The position numbers and the translations under genes are program-made. This document shows, one piece after another, positions 7,598-14,834 of a stretch of DNA of 64,000 nucleotides (position 1 is the stretch's first letter; each line of letters begins with the position of its first letter). Source of the DNA: Mediterraneibacter glycyrrhizinilyticus (GTDB lineage: Bacteria; Bacillota; Clostridia; Lachnospirales; Lachnospiraceae); contig NZ_JACJLR010000003.1 in NCBI RefSeq assembly GCF_016902345.1, positions 62,001 through 126,000 of the forward strand, given 5' to 3'. The notes beneath the pieces were generated by a model. It worked only from the letters and a program-made list of their open reading frames with translations. It was not told the DNA's origin and made no database searches.

Positions 7598-8890
7598 TCA
7601 CTCCTGACCTGCCAGATAATCGATAAACTGCTGCGCTGTCCGCCCTGAGAGCCCCCCATGGGAGAGTTCCCATTTATTTGCTTCCAGAAGGAGCTGCTCT
7701 TCCGGCAGCTGTATGTCATTTCTCTCTGCGAGCACACGGACGATCTGCTGGAATTCTTTTTTCTCCGGAGAGCCAAAATAGATCGTAACTCCGAACCTTG
7801 CCACAAGGGACAGTTTTTCCTGTACCGTATCATTTGTGTGAAGCTCCTCATCCCGGTCCGCTTTATCTCTGAATGTTTCACGGATCAGATGGCGCCTGTT
7901 TGAGGTTGCATAGATGAGGACATTTTCCGGCTTTTTCTCAAGGCCGCCTTCTATGACCGCCTTCAGATATTTGTATTCGATCTCAAATTCTTCGAAAGAA
8001 AGATCATCCATGTAGATGATGAACTTGTAGTTCCTGTTCTTGATCTGGGCGATCACGTCATTTAAGTCTTTAAACTGATGCTTATATACCTCGATCATCC
8101 TCAGCCCCTGGTCATAATACTGGTTCAGGATCGCTTTGATCGAAGAAGACTTTCCTGTCCCTGCATCACCGTACAAAAGACAGTTGTTCGCCTTTCTTCC
8201 CTCAACAAAAGCTTTTGTGTTGTCGATCAGTTTCTTTTTCGCGATCTCGTACCCTACCAGGTCGTCCAGGTGGACATGGGCAATATTTGTGATCGGCACG
8301 ATCTGCACGTCCCCGTGCTCCGGATGTTCCACCCGGAACGCCTTGTGAAGCCCCAGTTTACCCACGCCGAATTCTTTATAAAACTGGGTGATCTTCTGCT
8401 TGAAGTCATCCACATCCTCTGCCTGTCCGAGGCTTTTACTTAAGTCGCAGATGCGGTCCCGGATCCTCCGGTTGAAGACTTTGCCGCCTCCGGTCACATT
8501 TTTATAGTCCAGCAGGATCTGGAAACACTCAGCATCCAGATCTTCTTCCAGCCGTGAGAAATCATAGTCAAACATTTCTTTGAAGATCTCAAAGTCATGG
8601 AGAGCGATCTGGTTTATGCTCCCGTCTGCCTCTCCCACGATCTCACAGGAGGTACTGTAGGCGTTCTCATCGCTGGCAAGAAGATAAGTCAGATAGGTGT
8701 GCCACAGATTTCCCTCAAACCCGTGGCTGACTGACAGTTCCAGAAGCGAGTTGACGCATTCAAACAGCAGACCTCGGAGATCTTCTTTATTATAATATTC
8801 GCTCTCTGAGTTTTCGATCAGAAAGGTCATATCTTTAAGGATCTCCCCATAATCCATATTTTTATACAGCATCAGTTCATTTGTACGCAT
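7598..8890 (-). CDS. AAA+ family ATPase, DUF815
   Basis: The 430-residue protein is a DUF815-type P-loop ATPase. The N-terminal 180 residues are helical and poorly conserved. The ATPase core starts at DDLVGYEIAKKKLIDNT, with Walker A GDAGTGKSS, Walker B FIIYMDDLSF, a sensor-1 segment LIYATSNRRHL and the trailing HGGLSGRTAQQFIDYL. The physiological substrate of the family is not known. The ATG at 8890 is preferred over 8914 because GAGGAAAAGAA precedes it. It lies between pheA and the lipoprotein gene on the same strand. Confidence 0.85.
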   Translation of the reverse strand: MRTNELMLYKNMDYGEILKDMTFLIENSESEYYNKEDLRGLLFECVNSLLELSVSHGFEGNLWHTYLTYLLASDENAYSTSCEIVGEADGSINQIALHDFEIFKEMFDYDFSRLEEDLDAECFQILLDYKNVTGGGKVFNRRIRDRICDLSKSLGQAEDVDDFKQKITQFYKEFGVGKLGLHKAFRVEHPEHGDVQIVPITNIAHVHLDDLVGYEIAKKKLIDNTKAFVEGRKANNCLLYGDAGTGKSSSIKAILNQYYDQGLRMIEVYKHQFKDLNDVIAQIKNRNYKFIIYMDDLSFEEFEIEYKYLKAVIEGGLEKKPENVLIYATSNRRHLIRETFRDKADRDEELHTNDTVQEKLSLVARFGVTIYFGSPEKKEFQQIVRVLAERNDIQLPEEQLLLEANKWELSHGGLSGRTAQQFIDYLAGQE

Positions 8891-8927
8891 TTCTTTTCCT
8901 CTTTTCCATATCATTTTGCCTGGCTTA

Positions 8928-10058
8928 TCAATAATTCCCGAGGATCTTCAGATTTCTCGCTTCTTCCCTGAGTCCGCGGATCGCATTTTTCACTGCAGGA
9001 TCCTCCAGATTCCCCTCAAAGTCTACGAAGAAACAATATTCCCAGTTCTTCCCTTCCACGGGGCGGGATTCGATCTTGGTCATATTCAGGTCATTGTAAA
9101 TAAAATGGGACAGGATCCCGTACAGGGAGCCGCTGGTATGCGGAACCTCAAAACGGATGCTGATCTTAGAAGCATTTTTCAGAAAGATCTTCTGATTCGT
9201 GACAACAATAAAGCGGGTGGAATTATCCGGCTCATCGTTGATCTTATCCACAAGGACTGAGAGCCCATGGGCCTCGGCCGCATAAGCGCTGCATACTGCC
9301 GCCTGAGTCCTGTCCTGATCTTCCAGGACTTTTTTTGCCGCGATCGCCGTGTTTACCACGCTGATCTTCTGCCAGTTTGAATGGTCATCAAGGAACCGGC
9401 TTGTCTGCATCAATGCCTCTGTCTTGGAATATACGGTCCGGATATCACTGAGTTTTGTGCCGGGAAGCCCCGCAAGAGTATGAACGATCGGCAGGATCGT
9501 CTCCGCTACGATAAAATTCTCGAATTCGTCAAGAAGATCGTACATTTCATTGACCGGTCCGGCAGTGGAGTTCTCGATCGGCAGGACTGCATAATCTGCT
9601 GACCCCTCCTCGATCGCTTCCATCGCCTCCCGGAATGTCCTCACATGAAAATTATTCACATTCTTTCCAAAGTACTGCTGCATTGCCGCCTGACTGTAGG
9701 CGCCTTCCGTCCCCTGGAATACCACTCTCGCATTTTCCGCCTCAAGAGAATCCACCCGGATAAACGGAAGCCTTCCCAGAGCGCCCGCCTCAACAAGCTG
9801 ACGGTACTGCAGCTTTCTGCTCATGGACATGAGCTGTTCATATACCTGCTGGATCCCTTTCTTGTTAAAATCTCCGGTGACTTTTGAAGCCACATCCGCC
9901 AGTTTTTCCTTTTCCCTCTGCTTGTCGTATACCTTTCTTCCCGCTTTTACTTTATATTCTCCGACCTGCTCACAGACATCCATCCGTCTCTGATACAGTC
10001 CTGCTATCTGATCATCGATCTCGTCCAACTGAACTCTCAGTTCCTCCAGTGTTGCCAT
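8928..10058 (-). CDS. pheA: Bifunctional chorismate mutase/prephenate dehydratase
   Basis: This 376-residue P-protein converts chorismate to prephenate and then phenylpyruvate in phenylalanine synthesis. Residues 1-85 form the AroQ-type chorismate mutase (LRVQLDEIDDQIAGLYQRRMD). Residues about 108-285 form prephenate dehydratase with VLPIENSTAGPV and the catalytic TRF motif in NSTRFIVV. Residues about 297-372 are an ACT domain with SGSLYGIL and ESRPVEGKNWEY, the phenylalanine-binding motifs, so feedback inhibition is expected. AAGGAGAAAG precedes the ATG. Confidence 0.95.
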   Translation of the reverse strand: MATLEELRVQLDEIDDQIAGLYQRRMDVCEQVGEYKVKAGRKVYDKQREKEKLADVASKVTGDFNKKGIQQVYEQLMSMSRKLQYRQLVEAGALGRLPFIRVDSLEAENARVVFQGTEGAYSQAAMQQYFGKNVNNFHVRTFREAMEAIEEGSADYAVLPIENSTAGPVNEMYDLLDEFENFIVAETILPIVHTLAGLPGTKLSDIRTVYSKTEALMQTSRFLDDHSNWQKISVVNTAIAAKKVLEDQDRTQAAVCSAYAAEAHGLSVLVDKINDEPDNSTRFIVVTNQKIFLKNASKISIRFEVPHTSGSLYGILSHFIYNDLNMTKIESRPVEGKNWEYCFFVDFEGNLEDPAVKNAIRGLREEARNLKILGNY

Positions 10059-10193
10059 ATTTCTTTCTCCTTTCGTCCGCGGCAGGGCCCCGTCTCAGGC
10101 TTTCCCGCCGTCCGCTCCTCGCTTCAACAGCTCGACTGCGCTCGTCGCTATGTCACAGTATAATATATTTCCTGTATAAAATCTACTCCTGTT

Positions 10194-10589
10194 ATGCATA
10201 CTTTCTTTATGATGAGGAAGAAGTTTGTTGTGTGCGGCGTCGTGGGATGGTGCATGGAAATTATATTTACGGGGCTTGGATCCCTGCGGAAAAATGAGCA
10301 CAAACTGACAGCCCATACTTCGATCTGGATGTTTCCGATCTACGGTATGGCCTGTTTTCTGGCACCGCTGTGCCGTCTGCTGCGGAAGCGTAATTTTCTG
10401 ATCAGAGGAATTGTCTATACCTGCTGTATCTTTACGGGAGAATTCCTCTCCGGAAGTTTTTTGAGACGGCACGGCGCCTGCCCATGGGATTACAGCCATG
10501 CAAAGCACAATATCAACGGATTGATCCGCCTTGACTACGCACCTCTGTGGTTCGTCGCCGGACTGTTCTTTGAAAAAATCGTAGAGTGA
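10194..10589 (+). CDS. Putative CmpB-type membrane protein (ABC transporter permease-like)
   Basis: The 131-residue protein has about three or four hydrophobic helices and the sequence pattern of the PF06541 family (putative ABC-transporter permease CmpB): GWCMEIIFTG, a cytoplasmic basic loop, FPIYGMACFLAPL, and WDYSHAKHNINGLIRLDYAPLW near the end. The role of the family is not established. No clear ribosome binding site is visible; ATG codons at 10194, 10209 and 10212 are all possible. It stands alone between pheA (minus) and the nitroreductase gene. Confidence 0.75.
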   Translation: MHTFFMMRKKFVVCGVVGWCMEIIFTGLGSLRKNEHKLTAHTSIWMFPIYGMACFLAPLCRLLRKRNFLIRGIVYTCCIFTGEFLSGSFLRRHGACPWDYSHAKHNINGLIRLDYAPLWFVAGLFFEKIVE

Positions 10590-10617
10590 ACTGATGCAAA
10601 AAATCATTCTGTAGCGG

Positions 10618-10646
10618 TTGAAAAAAAAAGGGATTTAGTATATGAT
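10618..10646 (+). promoter_or_regulatory. SigA-type promoter for the nitroreductase gene
   Basis: TTGAAA (10618-10623) and TATGAT (10641-10646) are separated by a 17-base A-rich spacer. A 10-bp hairpin follows in the leader (10660-10669 with 10673-10682, one G-U pair, loop TCT) before the GGGAGG ribosome binding site. Confidence 0.75.
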
Positions 10647-10707
10647 TAGATGGAGTCAGGCAGGTCTGTTCTACAGGCCTGCTTATAAAAAGTAGGGAGG
10701 AACACAG

Positions 10708-11244
10708 ATGAATACTTCAGAATGTATCACAACCCGAAGAAGCATCCGCAGGTATAAGCCGGATCTGATCGATCATTCTCTTATCGAGTCGATCGTTTCA
10801 CTGGCTTCTTATTCCCCTTCCTGGAAAAATACTCAGATCACCCGTTATATCGCGATCGAAGATTCTTCTCTTCTCAGAGAGATCGCAGAAAAATTTACCC
10901 CGGATTACAATTCAAAGATCATAAGTCAGGCGCCGATGCTGATCGCCGTCACCCTGAAAAAGGGCCGCAGCGGTTTCGAGCGCGACGGTTCTTTCTCCAC
11001 GAAGAAAGGCGACCGCTGGCAGATGTTTGATGTAGGGGCGGCATGCCAGACTTTCTGTCTCGCGGCCAGGGATAAAGGCCTCGGTACGGTCATTATGGGG
11101 ATCTTTGACGAGGATGGGATCACAGAACTGTTACATATTCCGGAAGATCAGGAGCTTGCTGCTCTGATTGCTGCAGGGTGGCCGGATATCGATCCCGATG
11201 CTCCGAAGAGAAAGACCGTCGGGGAACTGCTTCAATACAGATAA
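10708..11244 (+). CDS. Nitroreductase family flavoprotein
   Basis: The 178-residue protein belongs to the FMN-dependent nitroreductase superfamily. It has the N-terminal [15 protein letters not shown] phosphate-binding motif, the SPSWKNTQ segment that contacts the isoalloxazine ring, and a C-terminal [23 protein letters not shown] typical of the family. Physiological substrates cannot be told from sequence. GGGAGGAACACAG precedes the ATG, and it has its own promoter and leader hairpin. PyrB follows 38 bases downstream and may be partly read from this promoter. Confidence 0.9.
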   Translation: MNTSECITTRRSIRRYKPDLIDHSLIESIVSLASYSPSWKNTQITRYIAIEDSSLLREIAEKFTPDYNSKIISQAPMLIAVTLKKGRSGFERDGSFSTKKGDRWQMFDVGAACQTFCLAARDKGLGTVIMGIFDEDGITELLHIPEDQELAALIAAGWPDIDPDAPKRKTVGELLQYR

Positions 11245-11250
11245 GATTAA

Positions 11251-11268
11251 GCGGCAGATCTCTGCCGC
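11251..11268 (+). other. Hairpin immediately before the pyrB ribosome binding site
   Basis: GCGGCAG and CTGCCGC are perfectly complementary around the tetraloop ATCT. The stem ends directly at the GGAGGAGG ribosome binding site of pyrB and has no U-run after it. It is therefore more likely an mRNA-stabilising or translation-affecting hairpin than a terminator. Confidence 0.55.
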
Positions 11269-11282
11269 GGAGGAGGTTATTT

Positions 11283-12203
11283 ATGAGACATTTGATGAGT
11301 CCGCTGGATCTTTCAGTGGAAGAACTTGACACACTGCTGGATCTGGCACAGGACATCGAGGCGCATCCGGATAAATATGCGCATGCATGTGAGGGAAAGA
11401 AGCTGGCAACACTTTTCTATGAGCCCAGTACCCGCACCCGTTTAAGCCACGAGGCAGCAATGCTGAATCTGGGAGGAAGCGTGCTGGGATTTTCTTCCGC
11501 AGACTCCAGTTCTGCTTCCAAGGGAGAAAGTGTATCCGACACGATCCGCACAGTATCCTGTTATGCTGATATCTGTGCCATGAGACATCCAAAAGAAGGT
11601 GCTCCAATGGTTGCCTGCCAGCACTCAAAGATCCCGGTGATCAACGCAGGTGACGGCGGACATCAGCACCCTACACAGACACTGACAGACCTGCTCACGA
11701 TCCGTAGCCTGAAAGGACGTCTGAACAATCTGACCATCGGTCTGTGCGGCGACCTGAAGTTCGGACGTACCGTTCACTCTCTGATCAATGCTCTGGTCAG
11801 ATACGAAGGGATCCGCTTTATCCTGATCTCTCCGGAAGAGCTGCGGCTTCCCGAATACATCCGCCACGATGTACTGGATCGGAACAATATCCCGTATGAG
11901 GAAGTTGTCCGTCTTGAGGATGCGATGCCACAGCTTGACATCCTGTACATGACACGTGTCCAGAAAGAGCGTTTCTTCAACGAGGAAGACTATGTCCGCA
12001 TGAAAGATTTCTACATCCTGGACAAAGCGAAGATGAAACTTGCACCGGAGGATATGTACGTCCTTCATCCGCTCCCGAGAGTCAACGAAATCTCTGTCGA
12101 GGTGGACGATGATCCCCGTGCAGCATATTTCCGTCAGGTACAGTACGGAGTTTATGTAAGAATGGCTCTGATCCTGACACTGCTGGATATTCATGTTGAC
12201 TGA
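11283..12203 (+). CDS. pyrB: Aspartate carbamoyltransferase catalytic subunit
   Basis: PyrB joins carbamoyl phosphate and aspartate in the first committed step of pyrimidine synthesis. The 306-residue protein carries the carbamoyl-phosphate motif [11 protein letters not shown], the [12 protein letters not shown] segment, [11 protein letters not shown] and HPLPRVNEI near the C-terminus. The ATG at 11283 follows GGAGGAGG; an upstream in-frame extension overlaps the nitroreductase gene and is not real. It is paired with pyrI, as expected for an allosterically regulated E. coli-type holoenzyme. Confidence 0.95.
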   Translation: MRHLMSPLDLSVEELDTLLDLAQDIEAHPDKYAHACEGKKLATLFYEPSTRTRLSHEAAMLNLGGSVLGFSSADSSSASKGESVSDTIRTVSCYADICAMRHPKEGAPMVACQHSKIPVINAGDGGHQHPTQTLTDLLTIRSLKGRLNNLTIGLCGDLKFGRTVHSLINALVRYEGIRFILISPEELRLPEYIRHDVLDRNNIPYEEVVRLEDAMPQLDILYMTRVQKERFFNEEDYVRMKDFYILDKAKMKLAPEDMYVLHPLPRVNEISVEVDDDPRAAYFRQVQYGVYVRMALILTLLDIHVD

Positions 12204-12254
12204 TCAGACACTGGAAGCTGTAAATTGGATTTTCATAAAGAGAGGAACAGATAA

Positions 12255-12698
12255 ATGGTAAAAAGTACGCTGAATGTAGGAAGTATATCGGAAGGCTTTG
12301 TCCTGGACCACATTGAGGCAGGAAAGAGCATGGATATTTACAAATATCTCCATCTGGACAAACTGGACTGCTGTGTTGCTATCATAAAGAACGCAAAGAG
12401 CAGCAAGATGGGCAGGAAAGACATCATCAAGATCGAGTGTCCCATCGATTTTATGGATCTGGACATCCTTGGATTTATCGATCACAATATCACGGTAAAT
12501 ATCATCGAGAATGAACAGATCGTTGAAAAGAAAGAGCTGAAACTCCCAAAAGAGATCAGGAATGTGATCCGCTGCAAGAATCCGAGATGTATCACATCCA
12601 TCGAGCAGGAACTGGATCATGTCTTCGTTCTCACCGACGAGGAAAATCAGATCTACAGATGCAAATACTGCGAAGAGAAATACCGCAGGAGAAGATAA
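12255..12698 (+). CDS. pyrI: Aspartate carbamoyltransferase regulatory subunit
   Basis: PyrI binds nucleotide effectors and links catalytic trimers in the aspartate carbamoyltransferase dodecamer. The 147-residue protein has the N-terminal effector domain (TLNVGSISEGFVLDHIEAGK) and a C-terminal zinc domain with four cysteines, CKNPRC and CKYC. AGAGGAACAG precedes the ATG. It follows pyrB by 51 bases and is closed by a strong terminator. Confidence 0.95.
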   Translation: MVKSTLNVGSISEGFVLDHIEAGKSMDIYKYLHLDKLDCCVAIIKNAKSSKMGRKDIIKIECPIDFMDLDILGFIDHNITVNIIENEQIVEKKELKLPKEIRNVIRCKNPRCITSIEQELDHVFVLTDEENQIYRCKYCEEKYRRRR

Positions 12699-12724
12699 CA
12701 CTAACTATACCGTATGATCGGTCA

Positions 12725-12775
12725 GGACGCTTCCAGTGGAGGAACAGATGCCTTCACTGGAAGCGTCCCCTTTTA
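12725..12775 (+). terminator. Intrinsic terminator of pyrBI
   Basis: A perfect 14-bp stem (12725-12738 with 12755-12768, beginning GGACGCTTCC) is followed by CCTTTTATT. A 16-base loop separates the arms. Confidence 0.9.
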
Positions 12776-12853
12776 TTCCCACGACGGACTAATCCCCTGA
12801 TCCCTGCATTGCTGCCGGTTTGATGCCCCACATGTCTGCATCGGAATCTTTGC

Positions 12854-13576
12854 TCAGCCCGGAAATATCTTATAGTGGTTCATATCGGAAAATTCCTGAT
12901 ATACAAGGTCTTCCATGCGAAGATTGAGCGTAAAACGCTCCGCGCTCAGCGAACGAAATACTCCTGCCAGCCTTTCCACTGTTTTTAGGTCATAGCGTCC
13001 CGGTTTATAGTACGCGGCTGTCACATGTGGAGTGAACGGATAGGGAAGACACGCTGCTTTCTGCAGTTCTTTGTACATTCCCATAAGCCTCCGGCACTCT
13101 TTCTCGCCTGCCGGTTCGAATCCGGTCACAATGCTGGTATTCACCATATTGAATACCCATGTCATGTGCATCGCGATCGGCTCCCGCTCCTTACTTCGTA
13201 TCTTCCGCAGGATCTCCAGAGCGACTTTCCCGCATTTTTGCATCTCATCGTCCGGAACGGTTCCCGCCCTTCCGCTTTTCAGATCATGCAGCGTCATGTG
13301 GAAGGACTCCGGAATAAGCGGAACTGCCAGCATATCGCCGCACTCTTCATACAGACGTTTCTGAATATGCCTGATCCTGTCCCCCGCGCCTGAGTCCAGG
13401 AGGAAGACCGTCGTATTTCCTTCAAAAGGGAGCATCTCTCCCTGGTCATCCACCTTATCTCTGAGCCCTGCGCTGGTGACAAACTCCCCGTCAAGGGGAA
13501 GGCTTTCCCTGGAAAACCCCTGTGTCCTCGCGCGGAACTGTAAAAGGGTTTCCAACGCCGCTCCTCCGTTATCCAT
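12854..13576 (-). CDS. 2H phosphoesterase-like protein
   Basis: The 240-residue protein carries the two H-x-T motifs that define the 2H phosphoesterase fold (LigT and cyclic nucleotide phosphodiesterase type): FHMTLHDL near residue 92 and FTPHVTAAYY near residue 187, about 95 residues apart. Such enzymes act on 2',3'-cyclic phosphates or ADP-ribose 1'',2''-cyclic phosphate; the exact substrate here is unknown. Its start overlaps the DUF1810 gene by eight bases, which suggests coupled translation and a shared pathway. Confidence 0.75.
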   Translation of the reverse strand: MDNGGAALETLLQFRARTQGFSRESLPLDGEFVTSAGLRDKVDDQGEMLPFEGNTTVFLLDSGAGDRIRHIQKRLYEECGDMLAVPLIPESFHMTLHDLKSGRAGTVPDDEMQKCGKVALEILRKIRSKEREPIAMHMTWVFNMVNTSIVTGFEPAGEKECRRLMGMYKELQKAACLPYPFTPHVTAAYYKPGRYDLKTVERLAGVFRSLSAERFTLNLRMEDLVYQEFSDMNHYKIFPG

Positions 13577-14012
13577 CCGTTTCCTCCTCCCCTCTCTGCC
13601 CTTCCAGGATCTTCAGTGTGGCGGGATCTTTCTCACCCCGGAAGTATTTCTCCAGTACCTTCCCGAACACCTGGCGATGCGGATCCGCCTCGGCAAACAG
13701 CGTCATTGACGACCGCAGTTTCAGATCGTCCGGCCACCCCATCACCTGCAGCGGGTCATCCATATCCAGGCGGAGCAGCGCTTCCGATATCTCTTCCAGC
13801 CTGCTGCCGAGGACCTCATCATTCAGATAATCTCTGGCTTCTTTAAGATCCTGGATCGCATAGTACTGCGCTGTACTGCTTTTCCCCAGCCCTGCGATCT
13901 GAGGGAAGATGTACCACATCCAGTGGCTCTCCTTTCTCCCTCTTTGTATCTCGGCAAGTGCCGTCCTGTAGTCATAGCTCTGTGCTTCATGAAACCGTTT
14001 TAAATCTGCCAC
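13569..14012 (-). CDS. DUF1810 family protein
   Basis: This 147-residue protein matches DUF1810 end to end: MADLKRFHEAQSYDYRTAL, the invariant SHWMWYIFPQIAGLG, then LGSRLEEISEALL and a final LFAEADPHRQVFGKVLEKYF. The biochemical role is not established. It overlaps the downstream 2H phosphoesterase gene by eight bases and lies 59 bases after the PHP phosphatase gene. AAGAGGTG is found upstream of the ATG. Confidence 0.85.
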   Translation of the reverse strand: MADLKRFHEAQSYDYRTALAEIQRGRKESHWMWYIFPQIAGLGKSSTAQYYAIQDLKEARDYLNDEVLGSRLEEISEALLRLDMDDPLQVMGWPDDLKLRSSMTLFAEADPHRQVFGKVLEKYFRGEKDPATLKILEGQRGEEETDG

Positions 14013-14071
14013 TCTTCTTACACCTCTTTTTTATACCCTGTTTCTGTTTACCGGCAGAAAAACCGCACTCT

Positions 14072-14824
14072 TCAGCTCCCGTCCGCTCCGTTCTTTCTTC
14101 CGTTTCCGCACAGAAGCATCTGCGCATTGCCGAAAGCCACCGCGTCCGCATACTCCCGTTCTGTGTGTCCGTAGAGATACTCTGTCCCGCCCTCTACTTC
14201 CGGCGGCCTGTGGAACGTCCGGTGCGCGTCCGAACCTAGAAAGCTGATCAGCCTCTCCTCAAGCATCCACCGCGCGTTCTCCCGGATCCATACGCACTCT
14301 TCTCTGTCCAGGCTGCAGGCATTCACCTGGATCAGGCATCCTTTCTCTGCCATACTTCTCAGCACCGTGTGATCGACGGATGCGAAGCGGTATCTCTCCG
14401 CGTGGGCAAGAATAAGGTTCCATCCCCGGCTTTTCAGTCTGTCGATGCATTTCTCTGCCTCCTGCGCATCCACATCCTGCCGGAATTCTGCCAGTACCCA
14501 CCCGGTTCCGTTCATGGAAGGGATGCGTCCTTCCCCCAGCTCTTTTATTATCTGCTCCAGACTGAATTCCGTCAAGAGCACTTCGCAGCCCATGAGGATC
14601 TCCAGATCCGGATAAAGCCTGCCCGCATGTTCCACGAGCCGTCTGTACTGCGCCTCCACCCTCTCCGGACCTTCTCTGAAAGCAGAGCTGTGGGGCGTGG
14701 CAAAAATCTTCCTCACTCCCTGATGGTATGCCATCTGCACCATGGTCAGAGCCATATCGAGGTTCCAGGCGCCGTCGTCCACCTCCGGAATCAGATGCAT
14801 GTGGATGTCGTAGATCTTTCTCAT
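14072..14824 (-). CDS. CpsB/YwqE-type PHP-domain tyrosine phosphatase
   Basis: The 250-residue protein has the polymerase-and-histidinol-phosphatase fold: DIHMHLIPEVDDGA at the N-terminus, FATPHSSAF near residue 43, LAHAERY near residue 140 and FLGSDAHRTFHRPP near residue 195, which together supply the metal-binding histidines and aspartates. In capsule loci such proteins dephosphorylate tyrosine kinases. Here no capsule genes are nearby. Instead it starts ten bases after the dynamin-like GTPase gene, so it is probably co-transcribed with that cassette. Confidence 0.85.
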   Translation of the reverse strand: MRKIYDIHMHLIPEVDDGAWNLDMALTMVQMAYHQGVRKIFATPHSSAFREGPERVEAQYRRLVEHAGRLYPDLEILMGCEVLLTEFSLEQIIKELGEGRIPSMNGTGWVLAEFRQDVDAQEAEKCIDRLKSRGWNLILAHAERYRFASVDHTVLRSMAEKGCLIQVNACSLDREECVWIRENARWMLEERLISFLGSDAHRTFHRPPEVEGGTEYLYGHTEREYADAVAFGNAQMLLCGNGRKNGADGS

Positions 14825-14834
14825 TGCCTGTCAC

